From the NCBI GenBank assembly GCA_030145195.1, contig JAQYVY010000007.1, positions 23,210 to 87,209 on the forward strand: a stretch of DNA of 64,000 nt. Direction: 5' to 3'. Within the stretch, counting starts at the first letter, position 1; each line of letters begins with the position of its first letter. Of the stretch, positions 23,725-36,961 are shown one piece after another. Below the pieces are notes generated by a model that saw only the letters and a list, made by a program, of their open reading frames with translations, searched no databases and was not told where the DNA came from. The position numbers were made by a program, and so were the translations under genes. This DNA comes from Desulfuromonadales bacterium (GTDB taxonomy: Bacteria; Desulfobacterota; Desulfuromonadia; Desulfuromonadales; BM103).

Positions 23725-24138
23725 TTAGTGCGTTTTTTTGCCAGCCACCTGAACCCGATTCATAGCGCGCTCTAGGGCCGCCTGCATAACCTTAAATTCC
23801 TTGTCTTCGCTAGACAGGCCCTTAAGAGCCTCTTCTGCACGGCCAAGAGCGGCTTTAGCGCGCGCGACGTCGATATGGTCTGAAGGTTCAGCGGTTTCGA
23901 CCAAGACCGTCATGACGTTGTCTTCGACTTCCACGTAGCCCCAGTTCACCGCAACGTAAAAAGTCTCGTTGCCTTGCTTGTAGACCAGTTCACCAACCTT
24001 GAGCGTGGTCAGCAGCGAAGTATGGTCGGGAAGCACACCAAACTCGCCGATGGAACCGGGAGCGGTCACTTCGTCAACCTCTTCCGATAACACACGCTTG
24101 TACGGTGTAACCATTTCCAATTTGAGCTTTTCTGCCAT
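23725..24138 (-). CDS. atpC: ATP synthase epsilon subunit
   Basis: 137 residues, normal length. The beta-sandwich (KLEMVTPYKRVLSEEVDEVTAPGSIGEFGVLPDHTSLLTTL) and C-terminal helical hairpin (ARAKAALGRAEEAL...QAALERAMNRVQ) are clear. It links gamma to the c-ring and inhibits ATP hydrolysis. Last gene of the atp operon, 33 bases after atpD, before the terminator. Confidence 0.96.
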   Translation of the reverse strand: MAEKLKLEMVTPYKRVLSEEVDEVTAPGSIGEFGVLPDHTSLLTTLKVGELVYKQGNETFYVAVNWGYVEVEDNVMTVLVETAEPSDHIDVARAKAALGRAEEALKGLSSEDKEFKVMQAALERAMNRVQVAGKKTH

Positions 24139-24171
24139 ACCTATATCTTCCTTTAAACCGGAATCTACTGA

Positions 24172-26522
<2,351 letters not shown>

Positions 26523-26546
26523 CTATTTTACCCGATCGTTGCGTTA

Positions 26547-28619
<2,073 letters not shown>

Positions 28620-28623
<4 letters not shown>

Positions 28624-29216
28624 TGGATTTCTCCCACTTTTTGCATGTATTCATCGACCAGACGTTTCTGGTCTTCGGCAGAGACCTGCTTCTTGAGCAT
28701 GTCTTCCGCAAGTTCCACAGCCAGGTTGGCAGCTTCCTCACGCAGTTCGATACGTGCCTTGGCAACCACACTAGAAGCCTTGTTATCAGCTTCCTGTTCT
28801 ATTTTTATCGCCAGCTCTTTGGCGGCAGTCATAATTTTTTCACGTTCCAGCTCACCTTCACGGCGAATTGAATCGGTAATGGTGCCAATTTCTTCCGTTG
28901 CCTTGGCCAGCTTTTCACTGTATTCACGATGTTTGGCTTCGGCCGCTTCTTTGGCTGCCTGGGCGTCAGAGAGAATTTTCTCTATCGCCTCGGTGCGGCT
29001 CTTGAGTCCATTGCGAATCGGCTTGGTCACAAAATAAGCAAGCAGACCAACCATCAGGACAAAACTGAAGCTACGATAGAGGAAGTCTTTAATGATAGGA
29101 CCACTATCGGCATGACCTTCACCACCAGAAGCAAGAGCAATGGCAGGAAGCAAGATCAAACCCACGAAGAAAAGAACCTGAATAATTTTAGGGTATGCTT
29201 TTACGTTTTGATTCAT
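28620..29216 (-). CDS. atpF: ATP synthase b subunit
   Basis: 198 residues with two hydrophobic stretches near the N-terminus: an extra one (VLFFVGLILLPAIALA, about 14-29, possibly a cleaved leader) and the usual anchor SFSFVLMVGLLAYFV at about 50-65, followed by a long charged coiled coil. The pair of b and b' genes forms a heterodimeric stalk as in photosynthetic and many delta-proteobacterial species. Its start overlaps the b' stop by one base. atpB and atpE (a and c) are not in this operon. Confidence 0.92.
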
Positions 29217-29641
29217 CAGATAGCCCTCCCAAGAACTTTGCCAGCAATATTCTTGGCTAGAGCCTCCGTTTCACTGCGCAGAGCCTGGCGAGCGGCACTT
29301 GCCTCTTGCTGAATCTGCTCTTTAATGACCTGCAACTTCTCAGCAGACTTCTGACTTGCGTCGCCAAGAATGCGAGCCTCTTCTTCCTGAGCGGTCTTGC
29401 GCATGGCTGCGCGTTCCTGTCCGCCTTGGAACCGTGCGTCTTGAAGTTGAGCTTCGTAGCGAGCAATTTGTGCCTGTACCTGCTCGTCTATATCCAGCAC
29501 CTTCGCCTTGGAACCCTCAATGGTTTCCTTACGCGCCCGCAAAGCAGCCCGCAACGGCTTGAAGAGCAGTGCGTTCAGCACAGCCATAAGAATCATAAAA
29601 TTGATAAATTGTAGGAACAGTGTCCAATCGAGCTTGATCAC
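29216..29641 (-). CDS. ATP synthase b' subunit
   Basis: 141 residues: one N-terminal membrane helix (FLQFINFMILMAVLNALLF, about 9-27) and then an unbroken coiled coil rich in Ala, Gln, Glu and Arg. It is shorter than the b subunit that follows and makes the second strand of the peripheral stalk. First gene of the operon b'-b-delta-alpha-gamma-beta-epsilon on the minus strand. Confidence 0.9.
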   Translation of the reverse strand: MIKLDWTLFLQFINFMILMAVLNALLFKPLRAALRARKETIEGSKAKVLDIDEQVQAQIARYEAQLQDARFQGGQERAAMRKTAQEEEARILGDASQKSAEKLQVIKEQIQQEASAARQALRSETEALAKNIAGKVLGRAI

Positions 29642-29846
29642 CGATTTACCTCATTTTAGTACGCGCCACAAAGACGACTTAAGACGGTCTACTGTATAAA
29701 CCTTAAATACACCCAAGCCTTGCCCATAACCTGGGGCCGAAAGCAGGAGATGACTATCATAGCACCCAAAGCATGTCAAGGCTCTTTTGGAAAAAAAGGC
29801 GATAAAATATACACATGAATAAGCACTACAAAAAGCCGGGGCCTTT

Positions 29847-30266
29847 CTATTTCTTGTCGACAGGAACGGTCGGCTTAGAAGAGGGTTCCTTATCAACAAG
29901 TGTCATAGAAACTGTGCCGTTAAGAATGACACCCTCTTCCACCGACAGCGCAGGGGTTTCAATCGTGCCATCAACCTGAGCTGGCGCACGCAACTCAACG
30001 CGCGTTGTTGCCTTGATATTCCCCTTGAACCGGCCACTCAGAATCAGAGTGCCAACTTCGACATCCGCCTGAATGTCGGCGCTATCACCAACAATTAAAG
30101 TGTCCCGAGAAGTCACCTCGCCACGAAAGGCCCCATCGAGACGTACAATCTCATTAAACACCAACTTGCCCTCAAATTGGCTGCCAGGGCCGAGAAACGC
30201 TTTTATTTCACTTTTTTCGATCGGAGTTTCTTTACGCATGGGCTTTTTTTCCTTTTTACTAAACAT
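29847..30266 (-). CDS. Bactofilin (polymer-forming cytoskeletal protein)
   Basis: 139 residues. A short basic tail (MFSKKEKKPMRKE) precedes the beta-helical bactofilin domain, seen as regular repeats: AFLGPGSQFEGKLVF, VRLDGAFRGEVTSRDTLIVGDSADIQADV, TLILSGRFKGNI, VELRAPAQVDGTIETPALSVEEGVILNGTV. Bactofilins form nucleotide-free filaments; in Myxococcus and relatives some organise ParABS, and this gene indeed lies next to parB and parA, which suggests a related role (inference). Confidence 0.92.
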   Translation of the reverse strand: MFSKKEKKPMRKETPIEKSEIKAFLGPGSQFEGKLVFNEIVRLDGAFRGEVTSRDTLIVGDSADIQADVEVGTLILSGRFKGNIKATTRVELRAPAQVDGTIETPALSVEEGVILNGTVSMTLVDKEPSSKPTVPVDKK

Positions 30267-30431
30267 AATATATTCCGTTATCGTACCCAGGTTCTAACCG
30301 GGAAAAGCACTCTCAATTTCATCTAGAAGTTCTATTTGGCCGCTAAAAAACTGAAAAGTCGGGCACCACCAACAAAGGACCAGACACCTTATAAGTTTTT
30401 CCTAACGTAGTGGGGACTTAACCAATAAATT

Positions 30432-31277
30432 TCAGCTTTCAAACAACTCCAGCAACCGCTCCAACTCTTCGGCGGAGTAATAGCTGATCTCAATCTTGCC
30501 ACCTCGTGTCTGAGGGAGGATACTCACTTTCGTTCCAAGCCGCCGCTGCAAACGAGCCGCCAGATCCGCCAGTTCTGGATCAATCGGACTCTTTCGAGCT
30601 ACCTCCTGGCCCTGGTTGCCCTTGAGCTTTTTAACCAACGCCTCGGTCTGGCGTACCGAAAACTGCTTTTTAACCACCAGATCTCGCGCTTCACGGATAC
30701 GAGCAACCCCCTCCAAGGAAAGCAGGGCACGGGCATGGCCCATGGAAAGCTGTCCAACAATGACATCCTGCTGAATCTCGATCGGCAAACGAAGCAGACG
30801 AAGAGCGTTAGCCACCGTCGACCGTTCCCGACCAACCCGTTTTGCCACTTCTTCCTGCGACAAATCAAAGTTGCTCATGAGGTGACGATAAGCTCCTGCC
30901 TCTTCGATCGGGTTGAGATCTTCACGCTGGATATTCTCAATCAGCGCCATCTCCAGCGCCCAGTCTTCAGAAACATCCTGGATAACGACGGGGACTTCTT
31001 TGAGGCCAGCCTTCTGTGCTGCACGCCAGCGACGTTCACCGGCAATAATCTGGTAGTGATCTTCGGTATGGCGGACGACTAGTGGCTGGATCACGCCTTT
31101 TTCCCGGATCGAAGCAACCAATTCCGCCATTTTAGAGTCGTTGAAGGTCTTGCGTGGTTGCTGCTTATGAGGCTTGATATCCTCAACCGGGCAGACAAAA
31201 TATTTATGACGACCATCTTGGGAAGCCGAGGTTAATAAAGCACCTATTCCCTTGCCGAGTGCGGGTAGTTTAGCCAT
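30432..31277 (-). CDS. parB: Chromosome-partitioning protein ParB
   Basis: 281 residues from ATG 31277 ([15 protein letters not shown]), four bases after the parA stop; a longer frame inside parA was rejected. CTP-binding ParB N-domain with [13 protein letters not shown] and the [17 protein letters not shown] motif, HTH with [24 protein letters not shown], and a C-terminal dimer domain ([21 protein letters not shown]). It loads as a clamp at parS; two such sites are found at 34.86-34.91 kb. Confidence 0.96.
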   Translation of the reverse strand: MAKLPALGKGIGALLTSASQDGRHKYFVCPVEDIKPHKQQPRKTFNDSKMAELVASIREKGVIQPLVVRHTEDHYQIIAGERRWRAAQKAGLKEVPVVIQDVSEDWALEMALIENIQREDLNPIEEAGAYRHLMSNFDLSQEEVAKRVGRERSTVANALRLLRLPIEIQQDVIVGQLSMGHARALLSLEGVARIREARDLVVKKQFSVRQTEALVKKLKGNQGQEVARKSPIDPELADLAARLQRRLGTKVSILPQTRGGKIEISYYSAEELERLLELFES

Positions 31278-31281
31278 GCCT

Positions 31282-32049
31282 TTACTGTAACTCCATCCTG
31301 ATAATTTCACGCGCCAAATCTAGGTATGCGATAGCGCCCCGTGACGAAATATCGTAGAGCAGAGCCGGCAAGCCGTGACTCGGGGCTTCAGAAAGACGCA
31401 CATTGCGTGGAATCATGGTTTCAAAAACTTGCGCCGCAAAATGTTGACGTATTTCTTCGCTGACCTGATGAGACAGATTGTTGCGCGCGTCAAACATGGT
31501 GAGAAGAATGCCTTGAATCATCAGCTTTTGGTTAAGTTCCCGCTGAATCAGCCGTACCGTATTAATCAGTTGGCTCAACCCTTCCATGGCATAATATTCA
31601 CACTGGAGGGGAATCAGCACACTATCCGCTGCGGTAAGTGCATTAATGGTCAAAAGACCTAAAGAAGGGGGACAGTCTATGAGGATATAATCATAATCAT
31701 CAACCACTTCGGCCAGCGCGGCCTTGAGCTTATTTTCTCGCGCCAAGGCTGAGATTAACTCGACCTCGGCACCGATCAGATCAGGATTAGAAGGGACCAA
31801 ATGTAATGACTCAAGAGCTGTCAACTGCCGCACGTCAACGACCGGCACTGAACCGAGCAGGAGGTGATATGCGGTCAGTTCCATACTGTGCGGATCAACC
31901 CCAACACCACTAGTAGCGTTCGCCTGAGGGTCGAGATCGACCAACAACGTACGCTTTTCAGCAGCAGCCAAAGAGGCAGCAAGATTAACCGCTGTGGTGG
32001 TCTTGCCGACGCCGCCTTTCTGGTTGGCTATGGCGATAATTCGGGCCAT
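31282..32049 (-). CDS. parA: Chromosome-partitioning ATPase ParA (Soj)
   Basis: 255 residues, short ParA/Soj type without N-terminal HTH. Deviant Walker A KGGVGKTTTAVNLAASLA at about 11-28, Walker A' and B LLVDLDPQANAT and YDYILIDCPPSLGLLT. It works with ParB and parS to segregate the origin region. parA-parB are co-transcribed. Confidence 0.97.
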   Translation of the reverse strand: MARIIAIANQKGGVGKTTTAVNLAASLAAAEKRTLLVDLDPQANATSGVGVDPHSMELTAYHLLLGSVPVVDVRQLTALESLHLVPSNPDLIGAEVELISALARENKLKAALAEVVDDYDYILIDCPPSLGLLTINALTAADSVLIPLQCEYYAMEGLSQLINTVRLIQRELNQKLMIQGILLTMFDARNNLSHQVSEEIRQHFAAQVFETMIPRNVRLSEAPSHGLPALLYDISSRGAIAYLDLAREIIRMELQ

Positions 32050-32311
32050 GCCCAGAGTCTCCTCACAATTAGATTTTTCAAGCTGCTCAGACTAACATAA
32101 CCCCTTAGGATCTGCATAGAACATTTACCGACCCAAAAACACCACAAGATGTTGAGATAAGTCCAAGCAAAACCACAAGATATAGGCCTTTCTGCCCATT
32201 TAATCCACAAATCAAGAATGCGTTTCAACCACGCGAAGACAAGAAACAACTTCCGTGCATTCACGGCAGCAAACGAGCGCGAAACACCTCAGTCGCTCAA
32301 AGCAAACATAT
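32050..32311. other. Intergenic region between rsmG and parA, nothing recognised
   Basis: 262 bases with no convincing gene. It includes a repeated word (ACCACAAGAT at about 32143 and 32173) but no clear hairpin or DnaA box. It should contain the parA promoter on the minus strand; none was convincing. Confidence 0.4.
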
Positions 32312-32965
32312 CTATTGAATTTTGGTCCGTGTCAACTCAATCAGACAGCGCGCTGCCCCGGAATCTGGCAGGGTAAGAGAATGCAGTTCAACAGACCAGC
32401 CATCGTTTAACAAATAATCTCGCACCTCTTCCAACTCCTGACGACCATCAGGACCCTTCATTGCCACCAACCGCCCCCCTGGTGCCAGAAAAGGCTTTGC
32501 CAGACGCACAACCTGAACCAAACTACTGAGTGCCCGTGCCGTGACCAGGTCAAAACCGTCTCGGCAAGCGGGGTGTTCACTCAGGCTTTCGGCGCGACCG
32601 TGGACCGCAGTATAGCCTTTCAAGCCAAGGGTGCGGACAGCATGCCGTTGAAAATCGATCTTTTTACCAACGGCATCGACGGCGACCACCTCTACTGTCG
32701 GGCAAGCAATTTTCAAGGGTAGCGCGGGAAAACCTGCACCTGAGCCAAGATCAAGCAGACGACTCGCACTCCGAGCAAAAGGTAAAACTGTCAGAGAATC
32801 AAGTAAATGCTTTTCGAGGACATCATTGCGCTCGGTAATCGAGGTCAGGTTGCGCCGCTGATTCCAGCGCAACAACTCCGCGGCAAACCGCTCCAACTGC
32901 TCAACAATTGTCGGTGGGAGATCAAAGCCAAGCGTGACCAGACGTTCTTTTAGAGTTGTAGCCAT
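32312..32965 (-). CDS. rsmG: 16S rRNA m7G527 methyltransferase
   Basis: 217 residues. The SAM site is LLDLGSGAGFPALPLKI at about residues 69-85, preceded by the family's RNLTSI (residues ~39-44) and followed by VTARALSSL. RsmG makes m7G527 in 16S rRNA; its loss gives low-level streptomycin resistance. It is eight bases after mnmG, the usual mnmE-mnmG-rsmG-parA-parB order. Confidence 0.96.
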   Translation of the reverse strand: MATTLKERLVTLGFDLPPTIVEQLERFAAELLRWNQRRNLTSITERNDVLEKHLLDSLTVLPFARSASRLLDLGSGAGFPALPLKIACPTVEVVAVDAVGKKIDFQRHAVRTLGLKGYTAVHGRAESLSEHPACRDGFDLVTARALSSLVQVVRLAKPFLAPGGRLVAMKGPDGRQELEEVRDYLLNDGWSVELHSLTLPDSGAARCLIELTRTKIQ

Positions 32966-32973
32966 AATAACTT

Positions 32974-34824
32974 TTAACGCTTCAGAAGAATCGCTAGGAT
33001 GGCGATTGCTGCAGGGGTGACCCCTGGAATTCGTCCTGCCTGACCAAGGGTGCGGGGGCCAACCCGTTTGAGCTTTTCGCGAACTTCTGTAGAGAGTCCA
33101 CCAATGGCATCATAATCAAAAGCAGTTGGAATGGCGAGACTTTCGAGTCTTCTAAAGTTTTCGACTTGCTCCCGTTGCCGACGAATATAACCTTCGTACT
33201 TGATCTCCGTTTCCAGTTCTGTGCGAACCTCAAGCGAAAACTCCGCTAACTCAGGATCAAGGAAAAGGAGGTCTTCAATTTGAATCTCTGGACGGCGCAG
33301 CAACTCTTCGAGCGATGCGCCGTTCTTTAACCCCACAAGCCCCAACTGCTGTATCGCATCTACATTTCCCGGCGCAAGGCGTAATTCACGAAGACGAGCA
33401 TGGCCTCGCTCAAGGTCAGCCAGTTTGCGCGAAAAAATCTCCCAGCGCGCATCTGGAAGCAACCCAACCTCACGGCCCAATGGACTCAAGCGTTGATCGG
33501 CATTACCTTCGCGTAGCAACAACCGGTATTCGGCCCGAGAAGTAAACATGCGATACGGTTCAGGAGCTCCCAAATTCACAAGATCGTCCACCAGCACACC
33601 AAGATAACCCTGCTCTCGGCCAACAACGACCTGATCACGGCCCTGAACACTCAAAGCCGCATTGATCCCCGCCAGCAAACCCTGAGCGGCAGCCTCCTCA
33701 TAACCAGAAGTGCCGTTGATCTGGCCAGCATGGTAAAGACCAGATAAGCGCTTAGTTTCCAATGTCGGATGCAGCTGAATCGGATCGACATAATCATATT
33801 CGATCGCGTAGCCGTAGCGTGTGATCTCAACCTTCTCAAGGCCCGTCATTGTTCGCAAGTATGCCAACTGGATATCGGGCGGTAGAGATGTTGAGACACC
33901 ATTGGGATAGACCTCACCGCTGGTCAACCCTTCCGGCTCAAGAAATATCTGGTGGTGATCCCTTTCCGGAAAACGCACCACCTTATCCTCAATTGATGGG
34001 CAGTAGCGTGGGCCTACACCCTCTATCACCCCAGAATAGAGAGGAGAACGATCAAGACCACCACGAATAACCGCATGGGTCTGCTCATTCGTATAGGTGA
34101 TATAACAAGAAACCTGTGGCCGCTCAATACCTTTAGTGTCGGCAGAAAACGGCTTGGGTTGCAAGTCGCCAGGCTGTTCTTCCAGAGAAGAGAAATCAAT
34201 ACTGGCGGCATCAAGTCGCGGTGGTGTTCCAGTTTTCAACCGTCCGACAGAAAAACCAAGCTCACGAAGATGGTTAGACAATCCCTCAGAGGAAGGCTCT
34301 CCAGCGCGGCCACCAGAATAGTGCACCAAACCAACATGGATCAAACCACACATAAAGGTGCCGGTCGTAAGAATCACACGAGAAGCAGCAAAAACAACCC
34401 CGTCGCGAGTCTCAACACCAACCACACGGGTACCATCCACCAGCAACCGGACCACCTGCCCCTGCTTGAGATCCAACAACGACTGCCCCTCAATCACCTG
34501 CTTCATGCGACTGCGGTACAGGTCTCGGTCAGCCTGAGCCCGTGAGGCCCGGACTGCCGGGCCTTTCTTGGTATTCAACACCCGGAACTGGATACCAGTC
34601 GCATCAATATTGCGAGCCATCTCGCCACCAAGGGCATCTATTTCGCGAACCAAATGCCCCTTAGCAAGCCCACCAATCGCCGGATTGCACGACATTTGCG
34701 CCACCGCGTCAAGACTCAAGTTCAACAACAGGGTACTACACCCCATCCGTGCAGCAGCCAGCGCCGCTTCGCAACCAGCGTGTCCCGCACCAACCACCAA
34801 AACGTCATAGGTTTCCGTATTCAT
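32974..34824 (-). CDS. mnmG: tRNA uridine-5-carboxymethylaminomethyl modification enzyme MnmG
   Basis: 616 residues from ATG 34824 (MNTETYDVLVVGAGHAGCEAA). A 33-codon upstream extension would run through the parS sites and was rejected. FAD-binding GxGxxG at the N-terminus, GIA signatures QMSCNPAIGGLAKGHLVREIDALGG and the C-terminal helical domain that binds MnmE. Together they modify wobble U34 of several tRNAs. Confidence 0.97.
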   Translation of the reverse strand: MNTETYDVLVVGAGHAGCEAALAAARMGCSTLLLNLSLDAVAQMSCNPAIGGLAKGHLVREIDALGGEMARNIDATGIQFRVLNTKKGPAVRASRAQADRDLYRSRMKQVIEGQSLLDLKQGQVVRLLVDGTRVVGVETRDGVVFAASRVILTTGTFMCGLIHVGLVHYSGGRAGEPSSEGLSNHLRELGFSVGRLKTGTPPRLDAASIDFSSLEEQPGDLQPKPFSADTKGIERPQVSCYITYTNEQTHAVIRGGLDRSPLYSGVIEGVGPRYCPSIEDKVVRFPERDHHQIFLEPEGLTSGEVYPNGVSTSLPPDIQLAYLRTMTGLEKVEITRYGYAIEYDYVDPIQLHPTLETKRLSGLYHAGQINGTSGYEEAAAQGLLAGINAALSVQGRDQVVVGREQGYLGVLVDDLVNLGAPEPYRMFTSRAEYRLLLREGNADQRLSPLGREVGLLPDARWEIFSRKLADLERGHARLRELRLAPGNVDAIQQLGLVGLKNGASLEELLRRPEIQIEDLLFLDPELAEFSLEVRTELETEIKYEGYIRRQREQVENFRRLESLAIPTAFDYDAIGGLSTEVREKLKRVGPRTLGQAGRIPGVTPAAIAILAILLKR

Positions 34825-34854
34825 AAACGCACCCACATAAACATCGTCGTAAAA

Positions 34855-34870
34855 TGTTTCACGTGAAACA
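34855..34870. promoter_or_regulatory. parS site 1
   Basis: TGTTTCACGTGAAACA, a perfect palindrome and exact match to the general bacterial parS sequence bound by ParB. It lies in the mnmE-mnmG gap, about 4.8 kb from dnaA and 2.8 kb from parA. Confidence 0.95.
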
Positions 34871-34891
34871 ACAAAAGCGCCCCAACAAAAA

Positions 34892-34907
34892 TGTTTCACG
34901 TGGAACA
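34892..34907. promoter_or_regulatory. parS site 2
   Basis: TGTTTCACGTGGAACA, one base away from the perfect palindrome, 21 bases after the first site (centre distance 37 bases). Two close sites in one gap favour ParB loading here. Confidence 0.9.
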
Positions 34908-34941
34908 AAAAACAGAAACACAAGAAATTAAAAAAACCGAG

Positions 34942-36312
34942 CTACTTACCCACACAAAAACGACTAAAGATTTGCTCAAGAATCTCGTCGGGGGTTGTTT
35001 CTCCGGTTATCTGACCGAGGGCGGCAAGGCTCACGCGTAAATCCATAGCCAAACACTCAAAGGGCGCAGTAGCAACCAGGGCCTCAGCAAAACAGTTCAA
35101 CGCTGAAATAGCCTGGAGTAAGGCGTCACGGTGGCGCCGTTCCAAAACAACAATATCTTCAACGCCTTCACCGGCAACATCGGAACTCAACTGCTCAACT
35201 ATCTTTTGCCGTAAAGCTTCCAAACCAACGCCACTCTTTGCCGAAAGCTCAACCTGACCGGAAAAGGGTGGCAAGGTTTTAAGATCGAGAACCTGTATCT
35301 GATCACTCTTGTTGATCAACAATAGCGTCTTATCGCTTTCACACAACTCAAAAGCCAAACGATCTTCATCGGTCAAAGCAACAGAGCCATCAATAACCAT
35401 CAACACCAGATCGGCGGCGAGTGCTTTCTCCCGAGCGCGACGAACACCTTCGCGTTCAACAGGATCCTCGGTTTCACGCACTCCAGCAGCATCAATCAGG
35501 CGCAGAGGAAAACCAGCTAACACTAAATTCTCTTCAAGGGTGTCGCGGGTGGTGCCTGCAACTTCCGTCACAATTGATCGTGATTCACCGAGCAGCGCGT
35601 TCATAAGCGCGCTTTTACCGACATTGGGACGGCCAAGAAGCAACACACTAAGGCCCTCCCGCAGCGCCCGTCCCATATCAAAACTGGCTACAAGTGCTTC
35701 CATCTCAGTGCGTAGCGACTGGAGCGTCAACGCAAAAGGCTCTAACTCCAGGGTACCAACCTCATCATCAGGAAAGTCAATATGAGCCTCAAGTAACGAC
35801 AAAGAGCTCTTAAGGACAGCAACAAACCGATATATTTGCTGTGAGAGGTGGCCTCCAAGTTGATCAAGAGCCGCGCGGCAGGCACGATCAGAACGAGCTC
35901 GAATCACTTCTATAACGGCTTCTGCTTGAGCCAGATCAAGGCGGCCATTGATAAAGGCTCGTTGAGTAAACTCGCCAGGACTGGCCATTAGCGCACCAGT
36001 ATCAAGACAAAGGTCAAGAACACTCCGCATTATCTGACTACCACCATGACAGTGGAGCTCCACGACATCCTCGCCCGTGTAAGAATGGGGGGCCCGCATA
36101 ATTACCACCATCACATCGTCAACCAAGCGACTGTCCGGCTTCTGCAAAAGCCCCCGATAAAGGTGATGAGAAACCATATTAGAAGTTAACTGTTTGCCAA
36201 CAAAAACAGCATCGAGAATTGAAACAGCTTTGGGGCCGGAAAGACGAACAATCCCGATACCACCCTCACCAGGAGGCGTAGCCGGAGCAACAATGGTCTG
36301 TGGTAACGACAT
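34942..36312 (-). CDS. mnmE: tRNA modification GTPase MnmE
   Basis: 456 residues. N-terminal folate-binding domain, helical domain and inserted G domain: P-loop GRPNVGKSALMNALLG (about 226-241), switch region EVAGTTRDTLEE, DAAG and NKSD. It ends FCVGK, the conserved C-[I/L/V]-G-K motif. Forms the MnmE-MnmG complex for U34 modification. Four bases after jag. Confidence 0.97.
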   Translation of the reverse strand: MSLPQTIVAPATPPGEGGIGIVRLSGPKAVSILDAVFVGKQLTSNMVSHHLYRGLLQKPDSRLVDDVMVVIMRAPHSYTGEDVVELHCHGGSQIMRSVLDLCLDTGALMASPGEFTQRAFINGRLDLAQAEAVIEVIRARSDRACRAALDQLGGHLSQQIYRFVAVLKSSLSLLEAHIDFPDDEVGTLELEPFALTLQSLRTEMEALVASFDMGRALREGLSVLLLGRPNVGKSALMNALLGESRSIVTEVAGTTRDTLEENLVLAGFPLRLIDAAGVRETEDPVEREGVRRAREKALAADLVLMVIDGSVALTDEDRLAFELCESDKTLLLINKSDQIQVLDLKTLPPFSGQVELSAKSGVGLEALRQKIVEQLSSDVAGEGVEDIVVLERRHRDALLQAISALNCFAEALVATAPFECLAMDLRVSLAALGQITGETTPDEILEQIFSRFCVGK

Positions 36313-36315
36313 AAC

Positions 36316-36948
36316 TTAACCCCGAGGTTGAACAACAATGATTTTGCGCCTGCCATCCCGCCTCTTCGAACAGGTCTCAAGATCGTGTTCCAGATTGAAA
36401 AGTGCGTGTAATACCCGCCGTTCGCTCAGAACCAGAGGCGGCGTACTGGCTGGTTTTCCCGATATTCTAACCTTATGGGTCAAACGGGCGGCCAAACGTT
36501 GCAGAAAAGCCTGGCGACGCTTGTGAAAGCCATCAACATCAATCAGGATTGGCGTACGCTCGGTCGTCTGTCTATCTACAAGTGTGCTGGTGAGGGTTTG
36601 TAAAGCATCAAGGGTTTGACCGTAGCGGCCAATCAAAAGGCTGCTTTCATCAGATATCAGATTAAGATCAATCTGGTTTGTAGTAGGGAGGAGCTCGGCC
36701 TCAGCATTCAGTCCGCTCAACAACAACAGCCGAGAGACGACCTGACGGGCGACAATACCACGGTCACAAATCCTGACATAGACTCGGGCGGGACGCTTGC
36801 CGAAGAAACCAAACAGACAAGAGGAAGGCCTCTGTAGAACTTCAATGTCGACATCGGCGCGGGTACAACTTAGCTGCTTGAGGGCGCTTTCAACGGCGGC
36901 ATTAAGGCTGACACCTTCTGTCTCGACATGCAGAAATGGTTGCTCCAT
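36316..36948 (-). CDS. KH/R3H RNA-binding protein Jag (KhpB)
   Basis: 210 residues with three parts: an N-terminal Jag_N domain (VETEGVSLNAAVESALKQL...SCLFGFFGKRPARVYV), a central KH domain with LIGRYGQTLDALQTLTSTLV, and a C-terminal R3H-like domain (LSERRVLHALFNLEHDLETCSKRRDGRRKIIVVQPRG). Homologues bind RNA together with KhpA and affect cell division and envelope; genes for Jag and YidC are regularly linked, as here. Confidence 0.93.
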   Translation of the reverse strand: MEQPFLHVETEGVSLNAAVESALKQLSCTRADVDIEVLQRPSSCLFGFFGKRPARVYVRICDRGIVARQVVSRLLLLSGLNAEAELLPTTNQIDLNLISDESSLLIGRYGQTLDALQTLTSTLVDRQTTERTPILIDVDGFHKRRQAFLQRLAARLTHKVRISGKPASTPPLVLSERRVLHALFNLEHDLETCSKRRDGRRKIIVVQPRG

Positions 36949-36961
36949 AACTTAAAATGAA

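Noticed and set aside
34825..34923. N-terminal extension of MnmG containing HVKHF and VSRETF
   Set aside because: These residues are just the translation of the two parS sites; the conserved MnmG start is at 34824.
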